Below are positions 1 to 10,800 of a stretch of DNA of 54,593 nt, in pieces. The DNA comes from an uncultured Clostridium sp. GTDB lineage: Bacteria > Bacillota > Clostridia > TANB77 > CAG-508. The stretch spans positions 1 through 54,593 of the forward strand of contig CAMXQV010000006.1 of assembly GCA_947245515.1 (NCBI GenBank), written 5' to 3'. Within the stretch, counting starts at the first letter, position 1. Every line of letters starts with the position of its first letter. The notes under the pieces were generated by a model. It had not been told where the DNA came from. It ran no database searches and saw only the letters and a program-made list of their open reading frames with translations. The translations under genes and the position numbers were made by a program.

Positions 1-136
1 AATACTACAAATTTTTTTATAAAAGTTTGTTTCACATCATTGACACATATACAATTTTTTATAAAAAATTGTTAAATTGTATTGACATTTATCTTAAAAT
101 AGGTTATACTTTGTCTTGTGTTAAACATATATAGTT

Positions 137-213
137 GCTCCCTTAGCTCAGTTGGTCAGAGCAACCGGCTCATAACCGGTGGGTCCAAGGTTCGAATCCT
201 TGAGGGAGCACCA
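137..213 (+). tRNA. tRNA with CAT anticodon (Met, or Ile2 if lysidine-modified)
   Basis: Acceptor GCTCCCT/AGGGAGC, D-arm TAGCTCAGTTGGTCAGAGCA, anticodon arm ACCGG-CTCATAA-CCGGT, T-arm GGTTCGAATCC, encoded CCA. Confidence 0.93.
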
Positions 214-217
214 TAAA

Positions 218-260
218 AATAATCGTTTGAAAAGCTTATTTTCAAACGATTATTTTTTAT
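218..260 (+). terminator. Rho-independent terminator after tRNA
   Basis: AATAATCGTTTGAAAA-GCTTA-TTTTCAAACGATTATTTTTT hairpin plus T-run. Confidence 0.85.
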
Positions 261-443
261 AGTAAAGAGATATTATATAGGTTTAACACATCAGAACTAT
301 ATAAATAAGAACAAAAGTATTGACAATCAGGTTAATACAGTATATTATCATAAAAAAAAGGAGCAATAAGTAAAGAAAAGAGATATCCAAGTTTTTATTT
401 TAAAGAAAAATAGGGAATTTGATAAATAGCAGAGGAGAGATAC

Positions 444-2665
444 ATGGAAATAACAGGTGAAGTACTAGATATACGATATAAAAATGAAATAAATAGTTAT
501 ACAATAGCAGATTTTGAAACAGAAGAAGAAATAACAACAATAGTAGGATATCTACCATTTATAAATATTGGAGACACTCTAAAATTAGAAGGAAAATTTG
601 TAGAGAACAAAGAATATGGAAGACAATTCAAAATAGAAACCTTTGAAAAGATGCTACCAAAAACAACAGGGGCACTACAACGATATTTAGCAAATGGAAA
701 CATAAAAGGGATAGGAGAAGCAATATCAAAAAGAATAATAAATAAATTTGGAGAAGAAACTATATCTATATTAAAATATGAACCTTTAAAGCTAGCACAA
801 ATAAAAGGAATATCAGAAAAGAAAGCAAAGGAAATATCAGAAAGTTTTATAGAAAACTGGGAAGTATGGCAAATAGTTGGATTTTTAGAAAGATTTGGAA
901 TAGGAGCAGAACATGCAAAAAAAGTATATGAACTATATGGACTAAATGCAATAGAAGAAATAGAAGCAAATCCATATGTTTTAATAGATTTAGCAAGAGG
1001 AATAGATTTTAAGCAAATAGATAAAATGGCATTAGAAATTGGAATAAGTTATGACAATGACAAAAGAGTAGAAAGTGGAATAAAATATGCATTAATTAGA
1101 AGTACCTATAATGGAAATAGTTGTGTTATAGAAGAAAATTTAGAACAATTTGTAATAGAATTATTAGATATAACAAAAGAAAACATAGAAGATGGAATAA
1201 TAAATCTAAAAGTAAAAGATGAAATTGTAGTAGAAGAAAGAGAAAACAACAAGTATATTTACTTAAAGCCTTTTTATGAAACAGAACAAGAAATAGCAAT
1301 TAGAATAAAAAGGTTAAAAGAAAGTAAAAATATAAAAAAAGTAAATAACGTAAAGGAAGAATTAAAGAATTTAGAAGGAAACTGTAAAATAGAATTATCA
1401 AAGAAACAAAAAGAAGCAATAGAAGTAATAAACGAAAATAATGTAACAATTATAACAGGTGGACCAGGAACTGGAAAGACTACAATTATAAAAAGCATAA
1501 TTGATATATATGAAAGAAATGGAAAAAAGGTAGTATTATGTGCACCAACAGGAAGAGCGGCAAAAAGAATGACAGAAGCAACAGGAAAAGAAGCATCAAC
1601 CTTACATAGACTATTAGAAATAGGAAAAATTGACGACGACAGTCTATATAATAACAATACAGATTATGAAGGAGCACCAATAGATGCAGATATAATAATT
1701 ATTGATGAAATGTCTATGGTAGATATGTTTTTAATGAATTATCTCTTAAAGTGTATTTATAAAAGTACAAAACTAATATTAGTAGGAGATGAAGATCAAT
1801 TAGCATCAGTAGGACCAGGAGCAGTTTTAAAAGATTTAATACATTCAGAAGAAATAATAACAATACACTTAGACAAAATCTTTAGACAAGCAGCAAAAAG
1901 CAAAATAGTTTTAAATGCACATAGAGTAAACAAAGGAGAACCCTTTTTAAAAAAAGAAGAAGACTTTTCAAAAGAGATGCAAGAAGATTTCTTTTTCATA
2001 AAACAAAATTCACAAGAAAGAGTAGTATCAGAAATAATATCATTATGTACAGGTAGGTTAAAAAAATTTGGAAACTATGATTTCTTTCAAAATATACAAG
2101 TATTAACGCCAACAAAAAAAGGGATAATAGGGACAAGGGAACTAAACAAAGTATTACAAGAGAAATTGAATCCAGCCAAAAAACGGACTACCAGAAAAAG
2201 CAAGTATGGGAGCAATATACAGAATTCATGATAGAGTAATGCAAATAAAAAACAACTATGATATAGCTTGGCAAAAAGACATAAATGGAAAAAAAGAGTG
2301 GGGAAGTGGAGTATTTAATGGAGAGATAGGAACAATAGAGAAAATAGATGAGACGAACAAACAATTAGAAATTAAATTTGATGACGAAAAAAAAGCCTTA
2401 TATGATTATCAAGACTTAGATCAAATAGAACATAGCTATAGTATTACAATACACAAAGCACAACGGAAGTGAATTTGATGTAGTAATAATGGCAATACCA
2501 CCATCAGCTCCTAAGCTAATGACAAGAAATTTACTATATACAGGAATAACAAGAGCAAAAAAACTTTTAATTATAGTAGGATATGAAAAGGTAGTGCAAT
2601 ATATGATACAAAATATAGATAGTAAGAAAAGAAATACAGGATTAGAAAGCAAAATGAGACAGTAA
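444..2665 (+). CDS. recD2: RecD2-family ATP-dependent DNA helicase; needs two +1 shifts at CGG (2184, 2464); 739 aa after joining
   Basis: ITGGPGTGKTT Walker A, IIIDEMSMVD, LVGDEDQLASVGPG; third segment restores SITIHKAQGSEFDVVIMAIP and ends ...GLESKMRQ*; length minus 2 nt is divisible by 3. Confidence 0.93.
2184..2187 (+). other. +1 frameshift site CGGA (recD2 site 1)
   Basis: AAA AAA C GGA CTA; 0-frame stops at 2231; +1 frame gives KKGLPEKASMGAIYRIHDRVMQIKNNYD. Confidence 0.9.
2464..2467 (+). other. +1 frameshift site CGGA (recD2 site 2)
   Basis: GCA CAA C GGA AGT GAA; 0-frame CGG AAG TGA; +1 restores conserved HKAQGSEF. Confidence 0.95.
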
Positions 2666-2965
2666 GGGCAGTTTTGGTTTGTCTCATTTTTGTTATATTT
2701 TTTGATAAATAATTTATAGAATAAAACCAAGTATAATGATGAAAAACATTTTTTAGAAAAAAGCTTAATAAAAAACTTTTAGAATTATTTAAGTCATAGA
2801 AATTTATTGTTTCAGATAAAAAAATTTCTTATTTCCTTCATCTCAAAGAATTTTTTAGAACCCTTTAAATCTATAAAATATCAAATAATATATAATATTT
2901 CACAAGAATAGAATATTAAAGATTTTAGAAATAATTTTAAACAAAATAAAAAAATACTAAAGGAG

Positions 2966-3652
2966 ATGATAGATATATTAGACAAAATAGTAAAACAAAC
3001 AAAGACTATTTTAGATGTCTTTTTGGATGTGATTTATCCACAGACTTGTGGGATTTGTGGAAAAATCAACAAGAATTCTCTTTGTAAAAAGTGTAATTTA
3101 AGAGTAGATAAAGAATTTAATCTATTTTTTGATTGTAGTATTAAAGATAAATATTTTAATACATTAATTTGCTTTTTTAAATATGAAGGTTTTATTAGAA
3201 AGGTATTACTAGATTTTAAATTTAGAGATAAAGCCTTTCTATATAAAACAATTGTTAAAATGATATTAAAACAAGAATTTATATTTGAATTTTTAAATAC
3301 TTATGATACAATTATACCAATTCCAATAAGCAAAAAGAGAAGATACCAAAGAGGTTACAATCAAAGTGAATTAATTGCAAAGGAAATTGCAAATTTTATT
3401 AATATAGAGTATAAAGATAATTGTTTGGTAAAAGTAAAGAATATTATTGAACAAAGTAAATTAAATAAGGAGCAAAGAAGATTAAATATACAGGATGCTT
3501 ATCTATTGAAAAATGAGAGAGATTTAAAAGATAAAAAGCTTATATTATTAGATGATATATATACAACTGGTAGTACTGTTAATGAAGTTAGTAGAAATTT
3601 AGCGAAAGCAGAGCCAAAAAGTATATGTGTTTTAACTATTGCAAAGGATTAA
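2966..3652 (+). CDS. comF: ComF family protein / phosphoribosyltransferase-like
   Basis: N-terminal Cys zinc motif CGICGKINKNSLCKKC, YQRGYNQSELIAKEIA, LILLDDIYTTGSTVNE PRPP loop. Confidence 0.88.
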   Translation: MIDILDKIVKQTKTILDVFLDVIYPQTCGICGKINKNSLCKKCNLRVDKEFNLFFDCSIKDKYFNTLICFFKYEGFIRKVLLDFKFRDKAFLYKTIVKMILKQEFIFEFLNTYDTIIPIPISKKRRYQRGYNQSELIAKEIANFINIEYKDNCLVKVKNIIEQSKLNKEQRRLNIQDAYLLKNERDLKDKKLILLDDIYTTGSTVNEVSRNLAKAEPKSICVLTIAKD

Positions 3653-3680
3653 GCTTTAAATTATGAAACTAGGAGGAAGA

Positions 3681-5657
3681 ATGGAGGATTTAGTAGAAAG
3701 TATTTTAGATTATATAAGATCTGATTATACAGATTATGCTGTAATGATTAATGGAGAATGGGGTTCAGGTAAGACTCATTTCTGGAACAATAAAGTACGT
3801 AAAAAAATTGAATCAATGCAATTAAATGGAAAAAGATATACAACAATATATATGTCTTTATATGGTATTTCAAACTTAGAAGAAATAAGCAAAAAAATCT
3901 TTATTGAAACAACACAGCTAATGGATAAAAATTTAAGAAAATATATGGATACGCATGAAAGAACAGTTATTCCAGAATATGCAAAAACAGGTATTGATAT
4001 GGCAAATCTTTTTGGAGTAACACAAAATGGAGATAAAATTAATTATGATGAGTTTTTTTCAACAGACGATAAGGTTTTATGTTTTGATGATTTAGAGAGA
4101 GCAAATGTAGATGTTATTGATATTTTAGGATATATAAATAATTTTGTTGAACATGATCATATAAAAACAATAATAATATGCAATGAAAAAGAATTAGCAA
4201 CAAAATTAAAAAGTTCAAATTTAGAGATGAAAACTTTTATAGCAACCTATCTTTTAGATAAACAAGGAGAATTAAATAAGTCTGATATACCAATGGTTGA
4301 GAAAATTCAAGATAAAATAGAACATGTTTTTGACAAAGCAAATGATTATGAAAGAATAAAGGAAAAGCTAATTGGAGAAACCTTTGAATATGCACCAAAA
4401 TTTGACTATATTATAAATGGAATTTTAATGAGATATGAAAGTAATCCAGATTTAATTAGATGTCTTAGAGAGAATACAGGTTTAATTATTTCTACCTTTA
4501 ATAAAAGTGGCACAAGAAATTTAAGAATTTTAAAACATGCATTAAATGATTTTAAAAAGATATATGAAATGGTAAATAAATCTTATCCTAATATTAATAA
4601 TAGAATAATGCAAACCATGTTAATTTTTACAATTGCAATTTCTTTTGAAATAAAAGCAGGAAAAATTACAAAAGATAAATTTGTTAATATAAAAGACAAT
4701 GAAGAATACAAAGCAATATTAGTTTCTTCAAGAATATTAATGGATAACAGACAATTTTATATAAAAGAATTCGATAATAATTATTATTATAATTTTAAAT
4801 CAGAATATCGTTTCTTTAAATTTATAGAGTATTATGTAAGAACTCGTATTTTTGATATGAAATTATTTAAAGAAAATATGGAAACAATCAGAAATACAGT
4901 AGATACAGAAAATTTGCCTTCTTATAAACGATTACTTACAGAAGAATATTGGAAAATATCAGATGAACAATTTGAAGTAATTATTAGAGAAGTATTACAA
5001 CAAGTATTAGAAGGAAAATTGAAACTTATAGATATTGTAAAATTATTTGCATATTTTAGTTATTTTTCTAGAAAGGGTCTTATAGGATATGATTTAAAGA
5101 CCTTAAAAAATTTATTTTTAAATGGTATGAAGGTTTCATCTCTTACTTCTGAATATTGCCCAAAGGTTAAGGAAGAATTAGGAAAAATAGCTATAGGTGA
5201 TGTAACAGAAGATATGGATGAAATATTAGAAAATTTTAATATTTTAAATGATCAATTATTAGATAAAATGTATACAGAAAAAGCACAAGAAATAATCAAA
5301 TGTATTCCAATGAAAATGGAGACTTTTTATGAAAGATTTTATAATGAAGGTATGAAAATACCAATTTTTAAATACTATGATCCACTTCAACTGTTTCAGA
5401 GAATTTCCTGTGCAAGTAATGAAGATATAGTGCTGATAAAAGAAAAATTAATAGATAGAGCTGATAGATATAGTAAAGAGATTGAAGCGGAAATGGAAAA
5501 TATTAAAGAGCTAAAAAGAGTTATTGAAGATTACTTAAAAGGAAAAGAACAATCTATAAAAATTGTAATGCTTAAAGATTTAGCTGATAGTTTAGGGGAT
5601 ATTTTAGATAAATATAAAAAAGATAAGTTATTAGAAAAAGATGAAAATATAGTATAA
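3681..5657 (+). CDS. KAP-like P-loop NTPase
   Basis: INGEWGSGKTHFWNN Walker A, VLCFDDLERANVDVIDILGYINNFVEHD Walker B; RBS AGGAGGAAG before ATG 3681. Confidence 0.75.
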   Translation: MEDLVESILDYIRSDYTDYAVMINGEWGSGKTHFWNNKVRKKIESMQLNGKRYTTIYMSLYGISNLEEISKKIFIETTQLMDKNLRKYMDTHERTVIPEYAKTGIDMANLFGVTQNGDKINYDEFFSTDDKVLCFDDLERANVDVIDILGYINNFVEHDHIKTIIICNEKELATKLKSSNLEMKTFIATYLLDKQGELNKSDIPMVEKIQDKIEHVFDKANDYERIKEKLIGETFEYAPKFDYIINGILMRYESNPDLIRCLRENTGLIISTFNKSGTRNLRILKHALNDFKKIYEMVNKSYPNINNRIMQTMLIFTIAISFEIKAGKITKDKFVNIKDNEEYKAILVSSRILMDNRQFYIKEFDNNYYYNFKSEYRFFKFIEYYVRTRIFDMKLFKENMETIRNTVDTENLPSYKRLLTEEYWKISDEQFEVIIREVLQQVLEGKLKLIDIVKLFAYFSYFSRKGLIGYDLKTLKNLFLNGMKVSSLTSEYCPKVKEELGKIAIGDVTEDMDEILENFNILNDQLLDKMYTEKAQEIIKCIPMKMETFYERFYNEGMKIPIFKYYDPLQLFQRISCASNEDIVLIKEKLIDRADRYSKEIEAEMENIKELKRVIEDYLKGKEQSIKIVMLKDLADSLGDILDKYKKDKLLEKDENIV

Positions 5658-5772
5658 AATAATATTTAATAAAATTTTGGAAAAACTTTATTTTAAAGTT
5701 TTTCTTTTTTGTATAAAAAATTCCTTTTTTGACATACTAAAATTAGACAAAAAATTAAAAGGAGGAAATCTT

Positions 5773-6327
5773 ATGAAAGCAACAGGTGTTGTAAGAAGAA
5801 TAGATGATTTAGGAAGAGTAGTAATTCCAAAAGAAATAAGAAAAACATTAAGAATAAAAGAGGGTGATCCATTAGAAATATTTACAGATAGAGAAGGTCA
5901 AGTAATATTAAAGAAATATTCTCCTATTGGTGAGTTATCAGAATTTGCTGCTGGTTATGCAGAAACTCTTTCAAAAACAACTGGACATATTGCATGTATT
6001 ACAGATAAAGATACAATTATTGCTGTTTCAGGTGGATCTAAAAAAGAGTTTTTGGAAAAAGATATAAGTGAAGAATTAGAACAATTAATGGAAGATAAAG
6101 AAGTGTATACAAGTAAAGAGAATAGTGATATGGCACTTCCTATAACTAAAAATGATAGTAAAGAAAGAAAAAATAATGCACAAGTTGTGTATCCAATACT
6201 TTCTAATGGTGACACTATTGGAACAGTAATATTAATGTCTAAAGAACCAAGTGGACAGATGAACGAAGTAGAGAAAAAGGTTGCTCAATCTGCTGCTACC
6301 TTTTTAGGTAGTCAAATGGAGATATAA
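5773..6327 (+). CDS. spoVT: Stage V sporulation protein T (AbrB-type regulator)
   Basis: MKATGVVRRIDDLGRVVIPKEIRKTLRIKEGDPLEIF plus GAF-like C-terminus; RBS GGAGG before ATG 5773. Confidence 0.93.
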   Translation: MKATGVVRRIDDLGRVVIPKEIRKTLRIKEGDPLEIFTDREGQVILKKYSPIGELSEFAAGYAETLSKTTGHIACITDKDTIIAVSGGSKKEFLEKDISEELEQLMEDKEVYTSKENSDMALPITKNDSKERKNNAQVVYPILSNGDTIGTVILMSKEPSGQMNEVEKKVAQSAATFLGSQMEI

Positions 6328-6374
6328 TCTATAAGAAAGGGACTTTTTTACATCTCAAAGAGTAATTTTTTAAA

Positions 6375-6412
6375 AACTCATATGTGTGTTATAGCATCAT
6401 ATGAGTTTTTTC
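6375..6412 (+). terminator. Rho-independent terminator after spoVT
   Basis: AACTCATATG...CATATGAGTTTTTT. Confidence 0.8.
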
Positions 6413-6479
6413 CATTTAAAACGAAAAATAATAAAAAAATAAAAAAATGGCTAAAATATAAAAAATGGAGGAAAGAAAA

Positions 6480-7478
6480 ATGTTCAAACCACAAGCAATA
6501 TATTATGAAAAAGAAATCTTAAATTATCCTTTAGGAAAACAACTAATGGAAAAATACAAAGAAGAGCCAAAAATAGAAATAGAAAATCATAACAACATAG
6601 ACGAAATGAGAAAAAAGCAAAACAGTGAATTTGCAAATATGAAAAGAAACTTAATAATAGGAATAAGAAAGACACATAAATTTGTAGAAAATCATAAAAC
6701 GTCAGACTATTTAGTGTCATATACATCATCAGGATGTACAGCATCATGTATGTATTGTTATTTAGTATGTAACTATAACAAATGTGCATATTTAAGACTA
6801 TTTGTAAATAGAGAGAAAATGTTAGAAAAAATCATCAAAACATCAAATCAAGCAGAAAAAGAATTAACCTTTGAAATAGGAAGTAATAGTGATCTTATCT
6901 TAGAAAACTCAATAACAGCAAATTTAGAATGGACAATTGAAAATTTTAAAAATGCTAATAAAGGTTTTTTAACCTTACCAACCAAATTTGATATGGTTGA
7001 TCCAATATTACCATTAGATCATCAAGGAAAAGTAATAATAAGAGTAAGTGTAAATCCAGAAGAAATAATAAACAAAGTAGAATTTGGAACATCAAGGTTA
7101 AAAGGAAGAATAGAAGCAATAAATAAATTAAAAGAAGCAGGATATAAAATAGGAATTTTAATAGCACCAGTAATAATGGTAGAAAATTGGAAACAACTAT
7201 ATTTAGAATTAATACAAAGATTAAACCAAGAATTATCAGAAAAAGTAAAAAAAGATGTATTTTTCGAAATTATATTTATGACCTATAGCTTTGTACACAC
7301 AAAAATAAATGAAGAAGCTTTTCCAAATGCAATTAATTTATATAATAAAGAAAATATGACAGGAAGAGGCAGAGGAAAATACTGTTACAAAAAAGAATTA
7401 AGAGAAGATGGAGAAATTTTCTTAAGAGAACAAATGAAAAAATACTTTCCAAATAATCAAATTGAATATATTGTGTAA
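6480..7478 (+). CDS. splB: Spore photoproduct lyase (radical SAM)
   Basis: YTSSGCTASCMYCYLVCNYNKCAYLRLFVN CxxxCxxC cluster, FEIGSNSD, RGRGKYCYKKEL. Confidence 0.9.
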   Translation: MFKPQAIYYEKEILNYPLGKQLMEKYKEEPKIEIENHNNIDEMRKKQNSEFANMKRNLIIGIRKTHKFVENHKTSDYLVSYTSSGCTASCMYCYLVCNYNKCAYLRLFVNREKMLEKIIKTSNQAEKELTFEIGSNSDLILENSITANLEWTIENFKNANKGFLTLPTKFDMVDPILPLDHQGKVIIRVSVNPEEIINKVEFGTSRLKGRIEAINKLKEAGYKIGILIAPVIMVENWKQLYLELIQRLNQELSEKVKKDVFFEIIFMTYSFVHTKINEEAFPNAINLYNKENMTGRGRGKYCYKKELREDGEIFLREQMKKYFPNNQIEYIV

Positions 7479-7513
7479 AAACACTTGAAATATATTCCAA
7501 AATATAGTAAAAT

Positions 7514-7541
7514 AGGTATGTCAAAAAAAGACATACCTTTT
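7514..7541 (+). terminator. Rho-independent terminator after splB
   Basis: AGGTATGTC-AAAAAAA-GACATACCTTTT. Confidence 0.75.
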
Positions 7542-7653
7542 ACTTAGCTATAAGTAAGCACCTAAACGATAAGCTCAGTTAAAGGGAAAACAAAAAAATA
7601 AGGTGTAGGTTTGAAAAAATCAAACTAAAAAAGCCTTGAGAAAGGAGAAAAAA

Positions 7654-7917
7654 ATGACAAAGGAAAGAAAACAAGAAATCATTAATACTTATAAAAGAGA
7701 AGAAAATGACACAGGTTCACCAGAAGTACAAATAGCACTATTAACACAAAGAATTAATGAGCTAACAGAACATTTAAAAATTCACCAAAAAGACAATCAT
7801 TCAAGAAGAGGTCTTTTAAAAATGGTAGGAAAAAGAAGAAACCTATTAAACTACTTAGCTAAAAAAGACATAAACAGATACAGAGAAATTGTTGAAAAAT
7901 TAGGATTAAGAAAATAA
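7654..7917 (+). CDS. rpsO: 30S ribosomal protein S15
   Basis: [50 protein letters not shown]. Confidence 0.97.
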   Translation: MTKERKQEIINTYKREENDTGSPEVQIALLTQRINELTEHLKIHQKDNHSRRGLLKMVGKRRNLLNYLAKKDINRYREIVEKLGLRK

Positions 7918-7921
7918 AAAC

Positions 7922-7958
7922 AGGAACAAATCTCGTTTATGCGAGACTTGTTCCTTAT
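7922..7958 (+). terminator. Terminator or attenuator between rpsO and pnp
   Basis: GGAACAAATCTCG-TTTATG-CGAGACTTGTTCC-TTATTT. Confidence 0.75.
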
Positions 7959-8143
7959 TTATAATAAAAAAGAAAAAAAGCAAGGATAGGTAAGTAGCTT
8001 GTATAATGCATTTAAAAAAAGAGTAAATTAATAAAAAATACATAAAATAATAAATACATTATAGAGGTTACAATCTAAACTTGCTTAGAAAAAAATAAAA
8101 AAAGGGACTATCTAAAGTCCTATTAAGAAAGGAAGTTTATAAA

Positions 8144-10258
8144 ATGTTTAAAACATACGAAACAGAACTAGCAGGAAGAAAACTAGTTATAGAAACAGGA
8201 AAAATGGCAGGACTAGCAAATGGGAGTGTATTAGTACGTTATGGAGATACATGTGTATTAGTAAATGTAACAGCATCAAAAGAGCCAAGAGATGGAATAG
8301 ATTTTTTTCCATTATCAGTTGACTTTGAAGAAAAATTATATTCAGTAGGAAAAATACCAGGAGGCTTTCTAAAAAGAGAAGGGAAACCATCAGATAAAGC
8401 AATATTAACATCAAGAGCAATAGATAGACCACTAAGACCATTATTTCCAAAAGATTTTAGAAATGATGTTGTAGTTGTTGCAACAGTATTATGTGTAGAA
8501 CAAGACAATTCACCAGAAGTTGCGGCAATGATAGGGTCAGCAGTAGCTTTAGCTATATCAGACATTCCCTTTAATGGACCAACAGCAGCTGTAAATGTTG
8601 GATTAATAGATGGAAAAATTGTAATAAATCCAACAGAAGAACAAAGAGAAAAAAGTGATTTAACTTTAACAGTAGCAGCAACAGAAAATAAAATAACAAT
8701 GATTGAAGCAGGTGCAAACGAAGTACCAGATGAATTAATGTTAGAAGCTATAAAATCAGCACATGAAGAAATTAAAAAAATATGTAAATTTATATCAAAT
8801 ATTCAAAAAGAAATTGGAAAACCAAAATTTGAATACAAATCTTTTGAAGTAAATCATGATATCTATGAATTTATAGAAGAAAACTTCAAAGAAGAAATGA
8901 AAGAAAAAGTTCAAGAAGAAGATAAAGAAACAAGAGACAATAATATTGATGCATTAACAACAAAAATTCAAGAAACTTATACAGAGAAATATGGAGAAGA
9001 AGCTTTTGAAGAAAATAAAGCTGATATAGGAGAAGCTATATATAAATTAGAGAAAAAATGTGTAAGAGAAATGATATATAACGAGCATAAAAGGGTAGAT
9101 GGTAGAGCTTTAGATGAAATAAGACCTTTGTCATGTGAAGTAGGACTATTACCAAGAACACATGGAAGTGCATTATTTACAAGAGGACAAACTCAAGTAA
9201 TGTCAATTGCAACACTTGGAATGATAAGTGAAGAACAAGTATTAGATGGAATAGATACAGAAGAATCAAAAAGATATATGCATCATTACAACTTCCCAAG
9301 TTACTCAGTAGGCGAAGCAAGGCCATCAAGAGGACCAGGAAGAAGAGAAATAGGACATGGAGCCTTAGCAGAAAAAGCCTTAGTACCAGTATTACCATCA
9401 AAAGAAGAATTCCCATATGCAATAAGAGTAGTATCAGAAGTATTATCATCAAATGGGTCAACATCACAAGCAAGTATATGTGGAAGTACTTTAAGTTTAA
9501 TGGATGCAGGTGTACCAATAAAAAGACCAGTAGCTGGAATATCAACAGGACTAGTAACAAACCCAGACAAAGATGAAGATTATGTAATGTTAGTTGATAT
9601 ACAAGGTTTAGAAGACTTTTTTGGAGACATGGATTTTAAAGTAGGAGGAACAGAAAAAGGAATTACAGCAATACAAGTAGATATTAAATGTGATGGACTA
9701 ACATACGAAATAATTGCAGAAGCTTTTGAAAAAACAGCAAAAGCAAGAAAACATATATTAGATGATATTATGATGCCAGTAATAAATAAGCCAAGAGAAG
9801 AAATTTCAGAATATGCACCAAGAATAGTTACAACACAAATAAAAGTAGAAAAAATAAAAGATGTAATTGGTAAAGGTGGAGAAACAATAAACAAAATTAT
9901 AGATGCAACAGGAGTAAAAATAGATATAGAAGAAGATGGACAAGTATTAATATATTCAACAGATAATCAAAAAGCACAAGAAGCTTTGGAAATGGTAGAA
10001 GATATAGTAAGAGAAGTTGAAGTTGGCGGAATTTATTATGGGGAAGTAACTAGAATTATGAACTTTGGAGCTTTTGTAGATTTAGGTTTTGGAGGTAAAG
10101 AAGGTTTACTTCATATATCTAAAATATCAAAAGAAAGAATTAAAAAGGTTGAAGATGTACTTAATGTGGGAGATAAAGTAACTGTTAAGGTAACAGATAT
10201 AGATGAACAAGATAGAATAAATTTAACTATGAAAGATTTAATTGAAGGGGAAAAGTAG
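8144..10258 (+). CDS. pnp: Polyribonucleotide nucleotidyltransferase
   Basis: FFPLSVDFEEKLYSVGKIPGGFLKREGKPSDKAILTSRAIDRPLRPLFPK; KH (IGKGGETINKI) and S1 domains. Confidence 0.97.
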   Translation: MFKTYETELAGRKLVIETGKMAGLANGSVLVRYGDTCVLVNVTASKEPRDGIDFFPLSVDFEEKLYSVGKIPGGFLKREGKPSDKAILTSRAIDRPLRPLFPKDFRNDVVVVATVLCVEQDNSPEVAAMIGSAVALAISDIPFNGPTAAVNVGLIDGKIVINPTEEQREKSDLTLTVAATENKITMIEAGANEVPDELMLEAIKSAHEEIKKICKFISNIQKEIGKPKFEYKSFEVNHDIYEFIEENFKEEMKEKVQEEDKETRDNNIDALTTKIQETYTEKYGEEAFEENKADIGEAIYKLEKKCVREMIYNEHKRVDGRALDEIRPLSCEVGLLPRTHGSALFTRGQTQVMSIATLGMISEEQVLDGIDTEESKRYMHHYNFPSYSVGEARPSRGPGRREIGHGALAEKALVPVLPSKEEFPYAIRVVSEVLSSNGSTSQASICGSTLSLMDAGVPIKRPVAGISTGLVTNPDKDEDYVMLVDIQGLEDFFGDMDFKVGGTEKGITAIQVDIKCDGLTYEIIAEAFEKTAKARKHILDDIMMPVINKPREEISEYAPRIVTTQIKVEKIKDVIGKGGETINKIIDATGVKIDIEEDGQVLIYSTDNQKAQEALEMVEDIVREVEVGGIYYGEVTRIMNFGAFVDLGFGGKEGLLHISKISKERIKKVEDVLNVGDKVTVKVTDIDEQDRINLTMKDLIEGEK

Positions 10259-10800
10259 TAATAGAATTCTCATTTGTATTAATATTCGCATAGAGAGATT
10301 GAAGATATAAGGTTAATTAAAAAAATCGTTTTAATAAAAAAATAAAGCGATTTTTTTGTTATAATTTTTATGTTATTTCTAAATTTTTATTACTATCAAA
10401 ATAGATTATAGGATTGAGAAAATAAATTTTGCATAATATGCTAAAACATAGAGGAATAAGAGAATGAAATATAATATATAAAGACTATAAGGTTCATATA
10501 ATAGAAGAAGTATCTAATCCAATTACCTTAAATATACAAAAAAAGATAGGAACTTCTTATATAACCTTAGAAGTTCAAGCAAATTCAAGAGAAGGAAATT
10601 ATGTAAGGAATTAGTTAAAAAATAAAAATATATTGCCAAAGTTCTCCGTCCCCAAAAACAAAATTCTCTTTTTAAAAATATATCAACTTATCTACATAAA
10701 AAGTGTTGACAGACAATTTACCTAAAGGTATATTTAATATAGATTTATACAAAAAATGTATAAAAAATACTTTTTAGATAAATTTATGGGGGAGATACAT

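Noticed and set aside
497-703. Numerous minus-strand ORFs opposite conserved genes (e.g. 497-703, 1274-1657, 9177-9560, 19268-19771)
   Set aside because: Low-complexity Leu/Phe/Ser-rich translations antisense to AT-rich genes; no RBS or recognisable domain.
2184-2465. A AAA AAC-type -1 slippery heptamer in recD2
   Set aside because: The restored frame is +1, not -1, and the other 12 sites lack any slippery heptamer.
10464-10613. Possible short gene or remnant upstream of the LRR gene (KDYKVHIIEEVSNPITLNIQKKIGTSYITLEVQANSREGNYVRN)
   Set aside because: No start codon in a suitable position and no recognisable family; at most a decayed fragment.
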